From the NCBI GenBank assembly GCA_030620095.1, contig JAUTXW010001345.1, positions 1,501,001 through 1,565,000 of the forward strand: a stretch of DNA of 64,000 bases. The letters are read 5' to 3'. The notes under the pieces are model-generated. The model worked only from the letters and a program-made list of their open reading frames with translations, ran no database searches and was not told the origin of the DNA. Position 1 is the first letter of the stretch. Each line of letters begins with the position of its first letter. Made by a program: the position numbers and the translations under genes. Origin of the DNA: Kuschelorhynchus macadamiae. Its lineage: Eukaryota; Arthropoda; Insecta; Coleoptera; Curculionidae. Positions 10,666 to 24,101 of the stretch are shown here, piece after piece.

Positions 10666-11330
10666 TTCCGCCATCTTGGATTCGTACCAAAACTTTACCA
10701 GTTGATTTCTATATAATACTACTTGATTTTTGTACAAAATTTGAGATAAGTTGGATAAGTGGTTTTTTAGTAATAATTTTTTTAACATTTCACCAGGCAG
10801 CCATTATTGGATTTTTACCAAAATATTAGCAGGTTATCCCCATTGATCCTTAATTGTTGGCTAAGATCTCAAGTCAATCTGGGTAGTTTCTAAGCAATGT
10901 CGCGAACTCTCAGACAGACAGACAAACCGAAAGATGGACTGACGGAATTGATAAAACATATTTTTGGGCATATAGAGGCACTAAAACCTGAGAAATTGAT
11001 TTTTTCACGATTACAAATATTTTATTTGGCTACCATTTTGTTCCGCCATTTTGAATTAGTACCACAATTGTACTAGTTCTTCGCTATACCCAGTTATGGC
11101 ACACAATTCGAAAATGAAATTAAGTATTTTTTCATGCTGAATCTTTAAATATTTCAATCGTTTAAGTCAAGTCAATCGGTTAAGTAGTGTTTTAGCTATG
11201 CCGCAAATAGACAGTTCGACAGACAGACCGACACAATTGAGAAGAAATGTTTATCTAGGAACCCTGAAACGTAAAGATCAGAAAAAACTCGAAGGGTAAT
11301 TTTTTCACGTTTACAATTCTTCTCTTTTAT
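10666..11330 (+). repeat. RptA copy 2, right part
   Basis: After the duplicated TTCCGCCATCTT the repeat resumes with GGATTCGTACCAAAACTTTA, exactly what follows this motif in other RptA copies. It continues with the CGCGAACT-CAGACAGACAGAC linker near 10900 and a second degenerate linker near 11200-11260. Confidence 0.85.
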
Positions 11331-11721
11331 AAGGTAAGTAAAAACATTGAATAGAATAAGAGACCCGAGATCTCTGAACAAGTGCAGGCGACGCAAATAT
11401 TTTAAAATATATCTTTTTTGGCATTTTTTGTTAAATCAACGCCTCCAAAAATCTAACCAATTGAATTACAAATTTTATAATCAGTCCACGTTGACTGTGT
11501 CACGAAGGTCCGCTGTTTGTACGGTACCTATCAACTGAATGCATATAAAAGCATAAAAGTGACATATGACATAGCGAAGTGATTTTACAAAACTAAATGT
11601 ATAACTTCTGTACAGAAGAGGACCCAGCAAAACATTACTTCTCAATGTCTCTGTATGGCAAAATGTTTTTGTCATCAACTGTGTTAACTATTATTTATTA
11701 TTCTAACCTCCTCTGTGGTGA
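11331..11721. other. Non-coding sequence 3' of the minus-strand exon, with polyadenylation signal
   Basis: No gene is evident. On the minus strand an AATAAA (plus-strand TTTATT at 11694-11699) lies 22 nt past the stop codon of the candidate terminal exon at 11722-11823 and could be its polyadenylation signal. Confidence 0.4.
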
Positions 11722-11823
11722 TCAGGCCTCTTTCTCCTGGTCGCCCTTCTCAATATGTTCGCTCTTGGCATCCTCCTCGGCACCCCATTGTGTAATAATA
11801 ACAGCAATGTCTATTGTTGCTTC
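11722..11823 (-). CDS. Candidate C-terminal exon of an unidentified host gene
   Basis: On the minus strand a T-rich tract ends in TATTGCCCAG (acceptor AG at 11824-11825) and is followed by 34 codons ending in TGA at 11722-11724. The exon is in phase 0 if it begins with GAA. It encodes a short hydrophobic stretch (ATIDIAVIITQWG) followed by a highly charged tail ending in EKGDQEKEA. Codon choice (GCC, GAG, AAG, GGC) and GC content differ sharply from the AT-rich flanks, as expected of host coding DNA. I do not recognise the protein; a charged cytoplasmic tail after a membrane segment is one possibility. Upstream exons would lie to the right and are not identified. The plus-strand frame across the same bases looks like a shadow. 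Confidence 0.5.
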   Translation of the reverse strand, partial: EATIDIAVIITQWGAEEDAKSEHIEKGDQEKEA

Positions 11824-12150
11824 CTGGGCAATAAAAACAAAAATTTTAACATTAAAAATAAAAAAATACATATTTCTAAAGTTCGAGTGCAACGATGAGA
11901 AAAGACCACTCTGTATCGTCTCATCTATCCTGGAGAGAGAAATTTACTCTTTTGTCTTGACGAGACGAGAAACGAGAATCTCTCGCCGCGTTTACCATTA
12001 AAGCAATAATTGTTATATAGTTAATATTTCTAGTATTGTAGTCCGGATAGAATTCCTCATGCCTTTGGAAACTCTTTTAGACTATTATTAGTACTTTCAG
12101 GTCTTAAACAACTTTCGAATACTGTAAGCTACATATCGTTTAATTTTTAG

Positions 12151-12315
12151 GTTCTAAAGTGATAAACACTACTCGACGGTTTATGCAGGGCAGCGACTTG
12201 CATATCACCAGAGTTGACAGGGAACGAGACACCGGTGAATTTACGTGCATAGCTGAGGATATTACACGCCGAAATCTTCCTGTCACCAGTTCGCCTGCCT
12301 CATTGCTTATCGAAT
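12151..12315 (+). CDS. Immunoglobulin-domain exon of a host receptor or adhesion gene
   Basis: The exon is bounded by TTTAATTTTTAG (acceptor AG at 12149-12150) and GTAAGTACT (donor from 12316). It is 165 bp and open in one frame only, starting with two bases of a split codon and ending with one base of the next: a symmetrical phase 1-1 exon, the usual form for Ig-domain exons. The product contains FMQGSDLHITRV followed by DTGEFTCIAED, the E-F strand region of an I-set Ig domain with its second cysteine and the D-x-G-x-Y/F-x-C signature. It ends in SSPASLLIE. The N-terminal half of the domain must be in an upstream exon outside the recognised sequence. Candidates include off-track/PTK7-like and other Ig-superfamily cell-surface proteins; I cannot choose. 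It is the strongest host coding segment in the window. Confidence 0.8.
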
Positions 12316-13076
12316 GTAAGTACTAATTTTTATATATCAAGTCAATAAATTGTTGTAACGGATTTAACCATATTTTTAACTGATACTTAATGAGTATTCA
12401 GTTCTAATATTAATTAACATGACTAAATGGGACGCGCATACCCATTTCTATGTCAAGCTAAAATTTAGGGATCACATTGTAGGACTTAATGCCAAGTTTT
12501 CCTCAAGTTGCTAAGCAAATGGCATAATTTCAAATGAACTAGGAAGTAGCATGGCAAGATTTTTACTTCAGTTTGGCTGAAGCTCTATGTTGTTTCTTTG
12601 TGGGAACCTGGGGACTCGGGGATTTAGCACCTAAGTTCAATTTCTATTGAGTGTTTATTTTGCAAAAGAGAGCACTTCAATATATATGCCAGGTCAACGA
12701 TACGATATCCCTTGTTATTCGCTGAATATGAATCGTATGAAACAAGAAACTCTAATCTTATATACCCTTACTTGTTTCCTAAATCAGAACTCACCGAAAG
12801 TTAATTTTCCATAAGATATATAACCATCTTCCACTATGTATTATACAAATAAGGAAACAAATTAATTAATTATTAATATTTTGTATTAACATTATACACT
12901 TTGCAAGAGTTTTATGTCGTCAACTTGTGACTCTTCACTTTATTTTGTAATGCTGTAATTTTGACTGTTTTATATTAATAATCTTAGTATGAAAAAAAAA
13001 CGAGACTAAAAACAATAGAATTAAACACGACAAAGGCAGTTTAGAAGCAAAATTTATTGAAGATCAAAAAGTTGAT
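12316..13076. other. Intron sequence downstream of the Ig exon
   Basis: AT-rich, without reading frames of note and without recognised repeats. It follows a good splice donor and is therefore most likely intronic. Confidence 0.6.
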
Positions 13077-13176
13077 GTTATCAGGTACCTATCCATGTTA
13101 TCAACTACCTGTGGATATTATCGGATACTTGTCGGCATTATTGCACATCTGTCGGCACTTATCGATATTTTATATT
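13077..13176. repeat. Diverged 20-bp tandem repeat with TATCGATA motifs
   Basis: Four to five units of 20 bp, of the type GTTATCAGGTACCTATCCAT / ATTATCGGATACTTGTCGGC, follow one another with about 50-60 percent identity. TATCGATA occurs at 13160-13167 inside the last unit and again near 13206-13213. TATCGATA is the core of the DREF/BEAF-type sites known from Drosophila; whether it works here is unknown. Confidence 0.6.
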
Positions 13177-13420
13177 TGCCTATTATTATGTGATATGTCG
13201 CTGACCTATCGATAACTATTAACATATCGGTAAACGCCCATCCCTAGCCGAGACCTACTTACTCCGTTCCTGTTCATCTGCAAAGGTTTAAAACATTTGC
13301 CAACATTTTTATATATGTTTTACTCAGTTTGTAGACATATGTTTAAATGTTTTTGGGCAAAAGTATGTAGGTCTCGACTAAACTTTATTGTTTTAAAGTT
13401 GTCAAACTCTCGTTTAAAAA

Positions 13421-13610
13421 ATTCAAGATGGTGGCTTGTTATTTGTGGCGCGATTCAAACAAAAATCGATATCTGGGGTATATAAAGGTTCATCTTTTGA
13501 ATTTTTAGGCAATAATTAGAAATGGTGGTCCAACATGACTGACGAATTTTGTCATTTGTGCACGTTCAACTAAAAGTTGATACCTGTGAAAATTATGAAT
13601 TTTTAGTTAT
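13421..13610. repeat. Two tandem units of about 95 bp
   Basis: ATTCAAGATGGTGGCTTG to GAATTTTTAGGCAA (13421-13515) is followed by a diverged second unit beginning ATTAGAAATGGTGG and ending GAATTTTTAG (13516-13605). A short inverted pair, GCCGAGACCTAC near 13250 and GTAGGTCTCGAC near 13366, lies just upstream. Confidence 0.55.
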
Positions 13611-13709
13611 TTGCAAGACTAAAACAATTTAAAAGTCACATTTTTATAAAGAGAACTTAAAAGTAAAAAATAAAATTTAACCTTTACGTTTATGGTAATA
13701 AGTTTTTGG

Positions 13710-13782
<73 letters not shown>
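13710..13782. repeat. (TA)n microsatellite
   Basis: Uninterrupted TA tract of about 73 bp; responsible for Tyr-Ile reading frames on both strands. Confidence 0.95.
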
Positions 13783-13787
<5 letters not shown>

Positions 13788-14389
13788 TTTACACGAGAAA
13801 AGCGTAGGGTGCCAGTTATATTGGTGGTAAGTGATAGTAATAAATTTATATATCTCTGCTTTAAGGACATTTCTTATGGAAAATGGTTTCCGGTTTCTAA
13901 TTTTGTGATATAAATAATGCAGTTCTTGATTTCCTGATCAAAAGGTGTCTGTACCACAACACGATCCTATGACCAGATTTTGCGATACCGTAATATAAAA
14001 TATAGGGAAAATGGATGATACGAAATAAGCTTACCCGACTGCACATGTAAAGTAGGGTAATATGCTATGTATGTATGTATGCATGTATGCATAGTATCCT
14101 TTGTCTATTACCACCTATAAGCTAATATTTCATGAATGGAGCAACAGAATATTTGTGTAATTTCTCGAGTTCTGTAGCATTTAATGCCTACACATTTTGA
14201 ATAACTTATTCAGACCTGCGACTGGTTCTTGTCTTGGTTGCTATTTTACATTAAGATAAATGAGTCCCCAGTTTATTTTTCTGTGACGACAATTCGTACG
14301 ATTTTGGAATTTTCAACATTTTTAGCAGTTACAGAGTTTTGTATAAACGGATTCAGTTTCAAAATCCGTAATCATAACAGTTTTCTTAA
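13783..14389. other. Non-coding; short ATGT microsatellite
   Basis: No gene seen. A run of ATGT/ATGC tetranucleotides lies at about 14064-14092. Confidence 0.5.
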
Positions 14390-15905
14390 GAAGCCTAAGT
14401 CGGAAAACCTACATTCAAAAAACGAGGCAAAAAATAATTACAGTCCCATAATTCGCAAAGTCAAAAATGCCTCCAAATCATGATAAAAAGCAGAATTTTT
14501 TTTCCATGTGGTATCAATCTTTTTGGTCGTTTGTCAAAAATATTAATCAAAACTTCTGCGAAAGCTGCTTTCCACCCCTGATGATGAAATCGTCTCCACG
14601 TCTATGGCAAAATCTAAGTTTTTTGCAAAACAATTCACCGCAAATTCTAGTTTAATCTCTCCTCTTCACTTCTCCTTTGTCTTACAATATGCACGAAATT
14701 ACCTTCAGGATTAAAAAGGTATAACAAAACACTTAATACCAAAAAGCCCTCTGGTCTTGATGGTATTCCGGCCACAGTTCTAAAAAAATGCCCTTCTTAA
14801 TTGGCCCCTATCCTCACCAGGTTATTCCAAATGTCTTATGACAAGGGTATTTTTCCTAAAAGTTGGAAATCTGCTCGTGTACAGCCTATTCCCAAATAGT
14901 TATAAAAAAAATTCCCTATAAATACAGACCCATATCCACTCTCCCAATTATGAGTAAGGCAATGGAGAAGTATATCAATAATGCTCATTTAAATTACCTT
15001 GAAAGGTGTAAAATTATACACGACAGGCAATACCGCTTCCGCCACCAAATATCCACAGCGGATCTATTTTCGTAACCCACAACTGGAATAGGTCCAGGTA
15101 AATTATTGCCTTCGACATATCCAAAGCATTTGACGAAGTCTGATATGACGCCCTTCTTAACATACTTTCTGCCTATGGTCTTCCTCAAAAACTTTGTACT
15201 TGGATTGACAGTTTTCTTTCCAACAGAAGTATTTCTGTAGTGGCTGACGGTCATTCATCAAACTTTCGCCAAATCAAATGATGATAAGCGTAGAGTAATA
15301 ACTTTATCCCTAATCGAGGATCTCTTTAAAATTACGTCAATTGTCACAGCAGCCGCGAAGAAATTGAGTCGAAAATACTTTTCTTCCGCCAATTTGTTTA
15401 CAAATCAGACCCTGCCTTGAGTATTGCTCGCACATATGGGGAGCAGCCTCTCCTTCAATCCTTGATATCTTTGACTCTGTCCAAAGATGAGCTATTCGCC
15501 AGATTGAAGATTCGAAGATCACAAGGAAGCTTACATCACTAGAGCATCGTCGATTTCTGGGTGATCTGGCCTCTGTTTTACAGATACAACCACGGATTCT
15601 GTTCTGACGAATTATCATCCATTTTGACACCCTTAGTTATTCTTGTTAGGAAGACACTAGCATCGACATGCCACCTTGCACCGTCCAACTGCAAAGACCA
15701 AGGACTGCCCACTTTGTTCGCTCCTTTATTCCCAGCTTGTTCCGATTATAGAATGTGTTATCAACAAACGCCTTTCCTTCTTCTTCTCCTAATCTGCTAG
15801 TCTTTAGATCTGGCATCAGTGAACTTTCCCTGTCTTTGTTTAAAGCAACCAGGGTACCTAGTACTTAGGCCTTCAGCCATCGGGGTCTGCTTATAGATAA
15901 AACAA
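14390..15905 (+). pseudogene. Jockey-superfamily reverse transcriptase relic
   Basis: Pieces of one non-LTR RT follow each other in shifting frames. The linker with FWSFVKNINQNFCES is near 14517-14570. The start of the RT with KKPSGLDGIPATVLKKC is near 14740, then FPKSWKSARVQPIPK, a degenerate YRPIS segment (14930), the finger region with a DISKAFDE-type motif A (15110-15140), and CTWIDSFLSNRSISVV-like sequence near 15200. The catalytic YADD block is missing: sequence jumps from about 15270 to the C-terminal part with YFSSANLF and RPCLEYCSHIWGAASPSILD (15420-15470), and DSVQRRAIRQIEDSKI. A C-terminal tail runs to about 15905. Many frameshifts and stops make it a dead relic. The clade within the Jockey/CR1 group is uncertain. 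Confidence 0.8.
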
Positions 15906-15928
15906 AATGTTATTCACAACTTACGAGG

Positions 15929-17480
15929 CAGTGGCGGCTATTCAGGTGAAGTAGGTGAAGTGCTACTTCACCAGGAAAAATAAACAAGCAAACATTAACT
16001 ATATTTATTATATATCTCTTAAAATTTTAGTTTTTACATTCATTTATTCACCTAATTGGTAAAAAATTAACTGTACATCTCGAATAAATATTTTACTTGA
16101 CCGTTGGCGGCATGTCTTTTTAAAACTTTCAATCGAACTTTATTATAACAACTATAACAGTGGCGCAAACCGCTTTGACTTTGCTGGAGGTGCTATGTTT
16201 AGTTTACGATTTTCCTACTGTGTTGCCATGACAACGCGTACGTGATGACGTCGAGCCAGGCGCCATACAACGCTCTCGGTGAATTGCAGGCGCAGTACAC
16301 TACACTCACGTGTCATTCCGTTTGCGGTGGTTGTTTACTTTTATTCTCGCGGATTTCGCTGCAACCGGTGACTTCCTTTGCAGTTAACTTGACTGTTTTG
16401 TGTTATATTTATTTATGTAGTTGTTACAACTTTAAATTCGAAGTTAGTAAATATGATTGTTTAAGACTGAAATAAATTAAAAGACGTCTTTGAATTTATT
16501 ACAAACTGTGACAAATCTGATGAAAAATCAATCCGCCTTGCGAAAGGATTTTTAGGTGAGATGAACGATTTTGAATTTACGTTTCTGGCATTAGTGTTTA
16601 ATGACATTTTCTCAATCACCGACATACTATTTGACGTTCTCCAAAAAAAATCGCTTGACATTCATTTGTGCATATCCAAAATAAAACGCTGTCGTGAGGC
16701 GCTCTGTAAAAAACGAAACAAACATTTTTTTTAATACCATGTTTGATAAACCAAATTCTATTACAGAAATAAATCATTACAAACGTGAGCTTGCTAAGCT
16801 TTCACCTGAAGAAATTAGGGCTAAGTATAGAACTCTTTTTTATGAAATATTGGACCATATTTTAATGAAAATGACACTAAGATTTCAAGACTATGAAAAA
16901 CTTACATTTTCTTATTTGGCAGGTTCTGCTAAATTTTCGGAATATAGTTAGACTGGCCCGTTTGAAAATTTGATACAGTTATATGGAGAAATATTCTCAA
17001 AAAGTCAATGTCTTAAAAATGAGCTTGGTCTTATTTTTGCCAATTGGAATATATCGCTGCAAGAGCAAGTGAAAAAAATTAATAAAAATAAATATATTTT
17101 TACCGAAGCATAGGTATAAATTGTTTTCCCTTATTTTGACAATACCGTCGACAAGTGCTTAAGTGGAAAGAAGTTTTTCTTGCTTCAAATGTGTAAAAAC
17201 TTATTTAAGAAATACAATATCTCAAGAAAGACTTACTTCTCTTGGCAATATTTCAATTCAAAAGGAATTTCTGGAGATTAGGGCAACCCATCCATTTTAT
17301 GAGAATGTTATAAATAAATTTGCTGCTATGAAGGATAGGAGAATTGATTTAGTATGTAAAATTTAGGTAAGTCGTAAAAAAATATTCTACCCCCACCACA
17401 TATAAAAAAATTCTTGAAAAAAAATTACTGCGATATGTTCTTGCTTCATTTGCACTTCACTTACCCGCGAGCCGCCACTG
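15929..17480 (+). mobile_element. hAT transposon with exact 8-bp target duplication
   Basis: The termini are CAGTGGCGGCT at 15929 and AGCCGCCACTG ending at 17480, perfect 11-bp inverted repeats. They are flanked on both sides by TTACGAGG (15921-15928 and 17481-17488), the 8-bp duplication expected of hAT elements. Immediately inside the left end is a palindrome GGTGAAGTGCTACTTCACC (15954-15972). The 1552-bp body holds fragments of a hAT transposase, so this is an internally deleted, non-autonomous copy. It lies about 25 bp beyond the RT relic. Confidence 0.93.
16470..17366 (+). pseudogene. hAT transposase remnant (C-terminal two thirds)
   Basis: A first segment (about 16470-16720) reads FEFITNCDKSDEKSIRLAKG then FLALVFNDIFSITD and LQKKSLDIHLCI, as in the ZMYM1-like/ZNF862-like hAT proteins. 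A frame change leads to 16694-16951 with MFDKPNSITEINHYKRELA and AKYRTLFYEILDHI. The end (17160-17366) carries ERSFSCFKCVKTYLRNT and ISIQKEF, the hAT dimerisation domain signature. The zinc finger and first catalytic region are absent. Stops at 16949-16951 and near 17111 and several shifts show it is non-functional. Confidence 0.8.
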
Positions 17481-17488
17481 TTACGAGG

Positions 17489-18330
17489 TAACTTAGTAAA
17501 CTATAAACGTAATTTTGAACATTAACTTTAACATTTTGTTATTTCGTTATAAAAATATCGGCTTGATATCTCCATGCATTCCGATAAAGTAATTATGGAT
17601 ACATGATTCATTTTTTTTCTAGCCACCCGGTATTTCATGCCGAATTCTGTTTTTCAAATGACCGAAATATGAGTCGAGTCAAACATAACATCGTAGTTAG
17701 TGCTTTCTTCGGTATAAAGTAGTTTTATTTATATTTTTTGCCTTATACGGGATACGGGGTATCCATATATAGTAACGTAGTGGAGTATGTTTTGTGCTTT
17801 CTTTTCCTATATTAATATACGGGGTTTTCATTTATTTTTTCTAGGTATATAAAGTAGCATGCAGCTGATTTTGGTACTTTTTGACTCATTTGCTTACTTC
17901 TGTGCTTATGAAACAAAGGAGTATGTAGAATGTGGATAATTATTCATGTATTTTATATTTCCGTGCAGGTAAGAAGTAAAGTATTTTGATTAAAGGTCAC
18001 AAGAGCTGTTCTGTTGTACTGGAATAATATAGATAAGATTTTATAACTATGTGGACATTTTCGATTGAGAGCTGGTGAATTTTAAACCACTACATGGCCA
18101 TTGTATTAAGATATTAAAGAAAAATCGAGTGATAATCTACTGACGAAAATAGTGTACAAACTCATGAAAATACCAAGAAAATACTCTCAATTCTAGATAA
18201 TACATGAAAATAATAAGAAAATACAAAAAAAATCCGAGAAAATACATAGAAAATTCAGAAAATACTCACATTTCTTGAAAATACATGAAAATAATAGGTT
18301 AAGTAAGACAAATTAATTTTAGACAAAAAA
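17489..18330. other. AT-rich sequence without a gene
   Basis: No coding region. The part 18120-18300 is rich in GAAAATAC words and leads into the large inverted repeat. Confidence 0.5.
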
Positions 18331-19374
18331 TCTGTTCACCATCTAGTATTTCCACTATTTTCCTTTTGTTGCATTATTTTCGGAGTATCTCTTGCTATAC
18401 TTTCAATTTTTTTTTGTGTTTAACCAATTTTTTCGTACATATTTTCTCGAAAATTCTCCAAAAACGTTTGAATGAAAATCGGAAAAATAAGATCAATAAC
18501 TTTCGACTGTTAGGTTTTGCTTATGTCAAGTCATGTTTTGTAAAATTGACATTTAGACAAATTATTTTTTCTATTGTTGCATACATCGCCTTAAACCTAT
18601 GACTGTCAAGTTAGTACTGATCCAAATTTAAACCCCTTTACTGAAATCGTGTCTAAGGCTTAAACATGTCCCATTAATCTTCTACATGCTCCTAACGTAT
18701 GAGCAGAAAAAATACTGCTTATGATGTGCTAAATTTAGTAATTTTTAACAAGGCTTAAAGATTTATTAATGCAACAAAATATAGTCACTATTACAATAAT
18801 TGTTGTTTGGGTTGCAAACTCATAGACTTGAAAATGTCTTAATTTTAACTACCGAATAAATTTTAAACGAAAAAAAGTAAACCTATTTTTGAAAACTCTA
18901 TTGTTATTGTAGGAAATACGGTAAGTAGTGCAGGAGGAACCGGTGCCTAGTTTCGAAAAATATCAACTATATTTTTTATAAACCCCTTTAAATGATACTA
19001 TTTATTAAATCATTACAGTGCATGTTAAATCCTTCATGTTTCATTTTCTTTTTTCTTATGAAGCCATACTGGGGAAAATGCCAACAAAAAATGTCATATG
19101 ACCTTTTGTGATAAAATAATTATTTATTTAGTTGTACATTTTTTATAGATGACAAAATAAATAAATAGGTTATTTCAACTATTAAAAAATTGACATTGCC
19201 TATTATATATTTTTTACAAAAATAAGTATTTTTTAATTTTTAGTTTTTAATTATTTATTATGGGCGTTCACCAGTATACGAAGCTCTGTCAAGGTAAAAA
19301 GATGTTCGATTTTTGTTCTTTGAAACTGTATGTAAGACTTTTTAATATTTAAAAAATAGAGAAATAGAGACTAA

Positions 19375-19376
<2 letters not shown>

Positions 19377-19420
<44 letters not shown>
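19377..19420. repeat. (TA)n microsatellite
   Basis: TA tract in the loop of the large inverted repeat. Confidence 0.95.
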
Positions 19421-19422
<2 letters not shown>

Positions 19423-19446
19423 CCTATAATAGCAGTGGGGTTTTCA

Positions 19447-19449
<3 letters not shown>

Positions 19450-19501
<52 letters not shown>
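19450..19501. repeat. (TA)n microsatellite
   Basis: Second TA tract in the same loop; the sequence after it repeats that after the first tract. Confidence 0.95.
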
Positions 19502-19503
<2 letters not shown>

Positions 19504-20026
19504 CCTATAATAGCAGTGAGGTTTTCAGAAATTTGTTTATTTTTTTTTTGTTTAAAATTAAAACATTTTCAAGTCTAAGACCCAAATATAAGAATTATTG
19601 TAATAGTGACTATATTTTGTTGTATTATTATTAGTCGTTTAGCCTTGTTAAAAATGAATATTATTTCAGTAAATTTAACACATCATAAGCAGCTATTTTT
19701 CTGCTCAATACGATAAGAGCATGTGGAAGTGATTGAAATACATTTTCCAGCTTTTACACTAGATTAATGAGACATGTTCAAGACTTAGACCCGATTTTAT
19801 TGTAATGCAAAATAAAAATGTACAGCTCTATTCAGTAAAAAGAATTGGTAAAAAACAAAAAAAAATTGAAAATAGACCAATAAATACTCCGAAAATAATT
19901 GTTACTATAGGAAAATAGTGAATATACAAGAAAATACTTTAAATATAAAGAAAATACAACAGAATAGGAAATACAAGAAGATAGTTCAAAAATAGAGAAA
20001 ATACGGAAAATAAAAAAATGGTGTAC

Positions 20027-22264
<2,238 letters not shown>

Positions 22265-22640
22265 ATTTATCGACATTGCATTATCCTTGCACTAAGCGAA
22301 GTGCATGTGTTTCTGAGTAAATATTTAGCCGAAGTTAGCATAGAAAAATTAAACTGGCCTGCATGTTCCCCGGACTTAAACCTTATAGACCATGTTTGAG
22401 ATAAGCTAGGAAGGCGCATTAGAAGTCTAGAAGTGGCGACTTCGAGTACGTACCACAAACGAGCTTCATGTGTCACTTCAAGAAGACTAGCAGGATATTT
22501 CTCAAGGTACGATTGGTGAGGTTATAATTCATGGCATGCATTGTCGATCGAATACATGCGGTAGTTTGGGTTAGAGGAAGCAGTGTTAAGTATTTGATAC
22601 ATCTCTAAAGAAAAATCGTGTTCTCAAGAAGTGTTTGTTA
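22265..22640 (+). pseudogene. Tc1-like transposase C-terminal fragment
   Basis: The plus strand reads VSEYLAEVSIEKLNWPACSP and on through DLNLIDHVWDKLGRRIRSLE (about 22300-22430), matching the Tc1 pattern WPARSPDLNPIEHVWD around the third catalytic residue; that residue is D here where Tc1 proteins have E. A later frame gives IHGMHCR and VFDTSLKKNRVLK. Stops interrupt the frame, and the N-terminal half and both ends are missing. It is a relic; the change E to D may be decay rather than a family trait. Confidence 0.75.
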
Positions 22641-23629
22641 TGTTTCTTTTACGAAAATTATGGTTTTTTATTTAATATACACATTAAAAGTGTGTCTTTT
22701 TATATGCCCTGACAGAATTTTTGTTGATTGAACAATGATAATAATTAATGTTGGGGCAGTTTCCTTCCTCCTGAGTGGAGACAAATCCATATATTGGCAT
22801 GAAACTAAAAAGACAATGTAGAGAAAGGTGATTATGAAATTTTTATTATTTTTAAATCCATGTCCTACTAATAAACAGTTCGATTAACCTTGTATACAAA
22901 CGATTTTTTAAAATCTGAACGTGGCAGGTTTAACAAGTATATATACAGCTCATTAAAAAAAATCTGAAACCGAACTGCAGTTAAAAAACTTATCCAGTCA
23001 TTATCATGTTAAACGTTCGCAGACAACACGTATCTTTTGATATTCTTCTTTTTTATCGCTTATATCGAGTGTTAATGTTATGTGTATGATCAGTTTTTGC
23101 TTAACATTTTGTGTGAATAAAAGATGATATCAGTTTGAGAGGCAGTTAAAAAAAAGGTGATACTGGTGTAAAGTGTCAATACATCGCGGTTGAGAAAAAG
23201 ACGACTCGTCGGGCATATCGTTCACGAGCAGTTGTACTGGTTTTACTTAAATAGACATGTTCCGTACAGCAGGTCTGTGAAAAATCTTATTATTGTCTTT
23301 GACATATACCATGTGCTCGTAGCAGCCTTTCTTCAGGTTAAGCTATGCATGTATAGATGATTTGTTTTTGAATTTTTCTCTCGTAAAAAACATGTTTTCG
23401 AAAAATTTATTGTTTTTTTTTGTTACTATTGACGTCTATTATTAATTAAATAACCTCAGATTTTTAAATTTTGCATTTAAAGAAGAAATCAGTAGCAATC
23501 TAGCAACGGGGACTTTCCCAGGAAAGTATTTTTTGTGCTATAAAAATATTTTATAGGGAGAACTGTTTTTTGTTCATTCAATATTAAGCTAATCATGAGA
23601 CATGAAATAGAAACAGTTAAGGAAATGAC
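22641..23629. other. No gene recognised
   Basis: AT-rich sequence with short chance reading frames only. The first part may still belong to the Tc1-like relic. Confidence 0.4.
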
Positions 23630-23633
23630 TTAA

Positions 23634-24101
23634 GGGGGAACTGCACGCAGTATTATGGATCATTTGCAAGCCTTCCGCCGCTGCAATAATATGTTAAAAC
23701 TATAAGAGATGTGTATTAGCTTCAATGTGATTTCAATAGGGAAATATGTATAGTTGGGCGCTAAATGCGATTTTTTATGAAAAAACCTAATCTAGAATTA
23801 TAAAATAGAAGTAGATTTGTCCATTTTCGACCATTTTTCGACAACTTTTTGACGCAAATGCCGTCACATATAATTTTTTTTCTACAAAATGGCTCTTTAC
23901 TTTGTCTTTGTATTTCTGCAGCGCGTGAACCCTTTTGAACCCATTTTTAAACGAAATGTAATTTAAACTGCCTATACATAACACATTTTTTGACGTCGGA
24001 CGTGCAGGAAATCTTTTCTAATACGTAGGTACCTTTTCATCTTACTTTGAACTTGACTAGACCTTGTCGCTAGTTTTTCACTTTTTGCGTGCAGTTCTCC
24101 C
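23634..24101. mobile_element. TTAA-flanked MITE (Kolobok-like or piggyBac-like)
   Basis: The 468-bp unit starts GGGGGAACTGCACGCAG and ends with the complement of GGGAGAACTGCACGCAA, giving 17-bp inverted repeats with two mismatches. TTAA flanks both sides (23630-23633 and 24102-24105). TTAA duplications occur with piggyBac and Kolobok elements; GG-starting ends fit Kolobok better than the CCC start of piggyBac. A minus-strand frame of 65 codons inside (23787-23984) has no recognised domain. Confidence 0.8.

Larger units (their letters stand above)
18335..20025. repeat. Large imperfect inverted repeat around (TA)n tracts
   Basis: The left arm (about 18335-18915) matches the right arm (about 19500-20025) in reverse. 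Paired landmarks are TTATTTTCGGAGTAT (18377) with its complement near 19890, CTGCTTATGATGTGCTAAATTT (18715) with its complement near 19680, and CAAAATATAGTCACTATTAC (18775) with its complement near 19610. Identity is moderate with indels. The 580-bp loop contains two (TA)n tracts, each followed by TTCCTATAATAGCAGTG. It has no recognisable coding. It may be two inverted copies of one unknown repeat or a decayed fold-back element. Confidence 0.7.

Noticed and set aside
11597..12001. 134-codon plus-strand frame
   Set aside because: It overlaps the better-supported minus-strand exon and shows no domain.
13619..13913. Tyr-Ile repeat proteins here and at 19832-20155 and 27101-27359
   Set aside because: Translations of (TA)n microsatellites.
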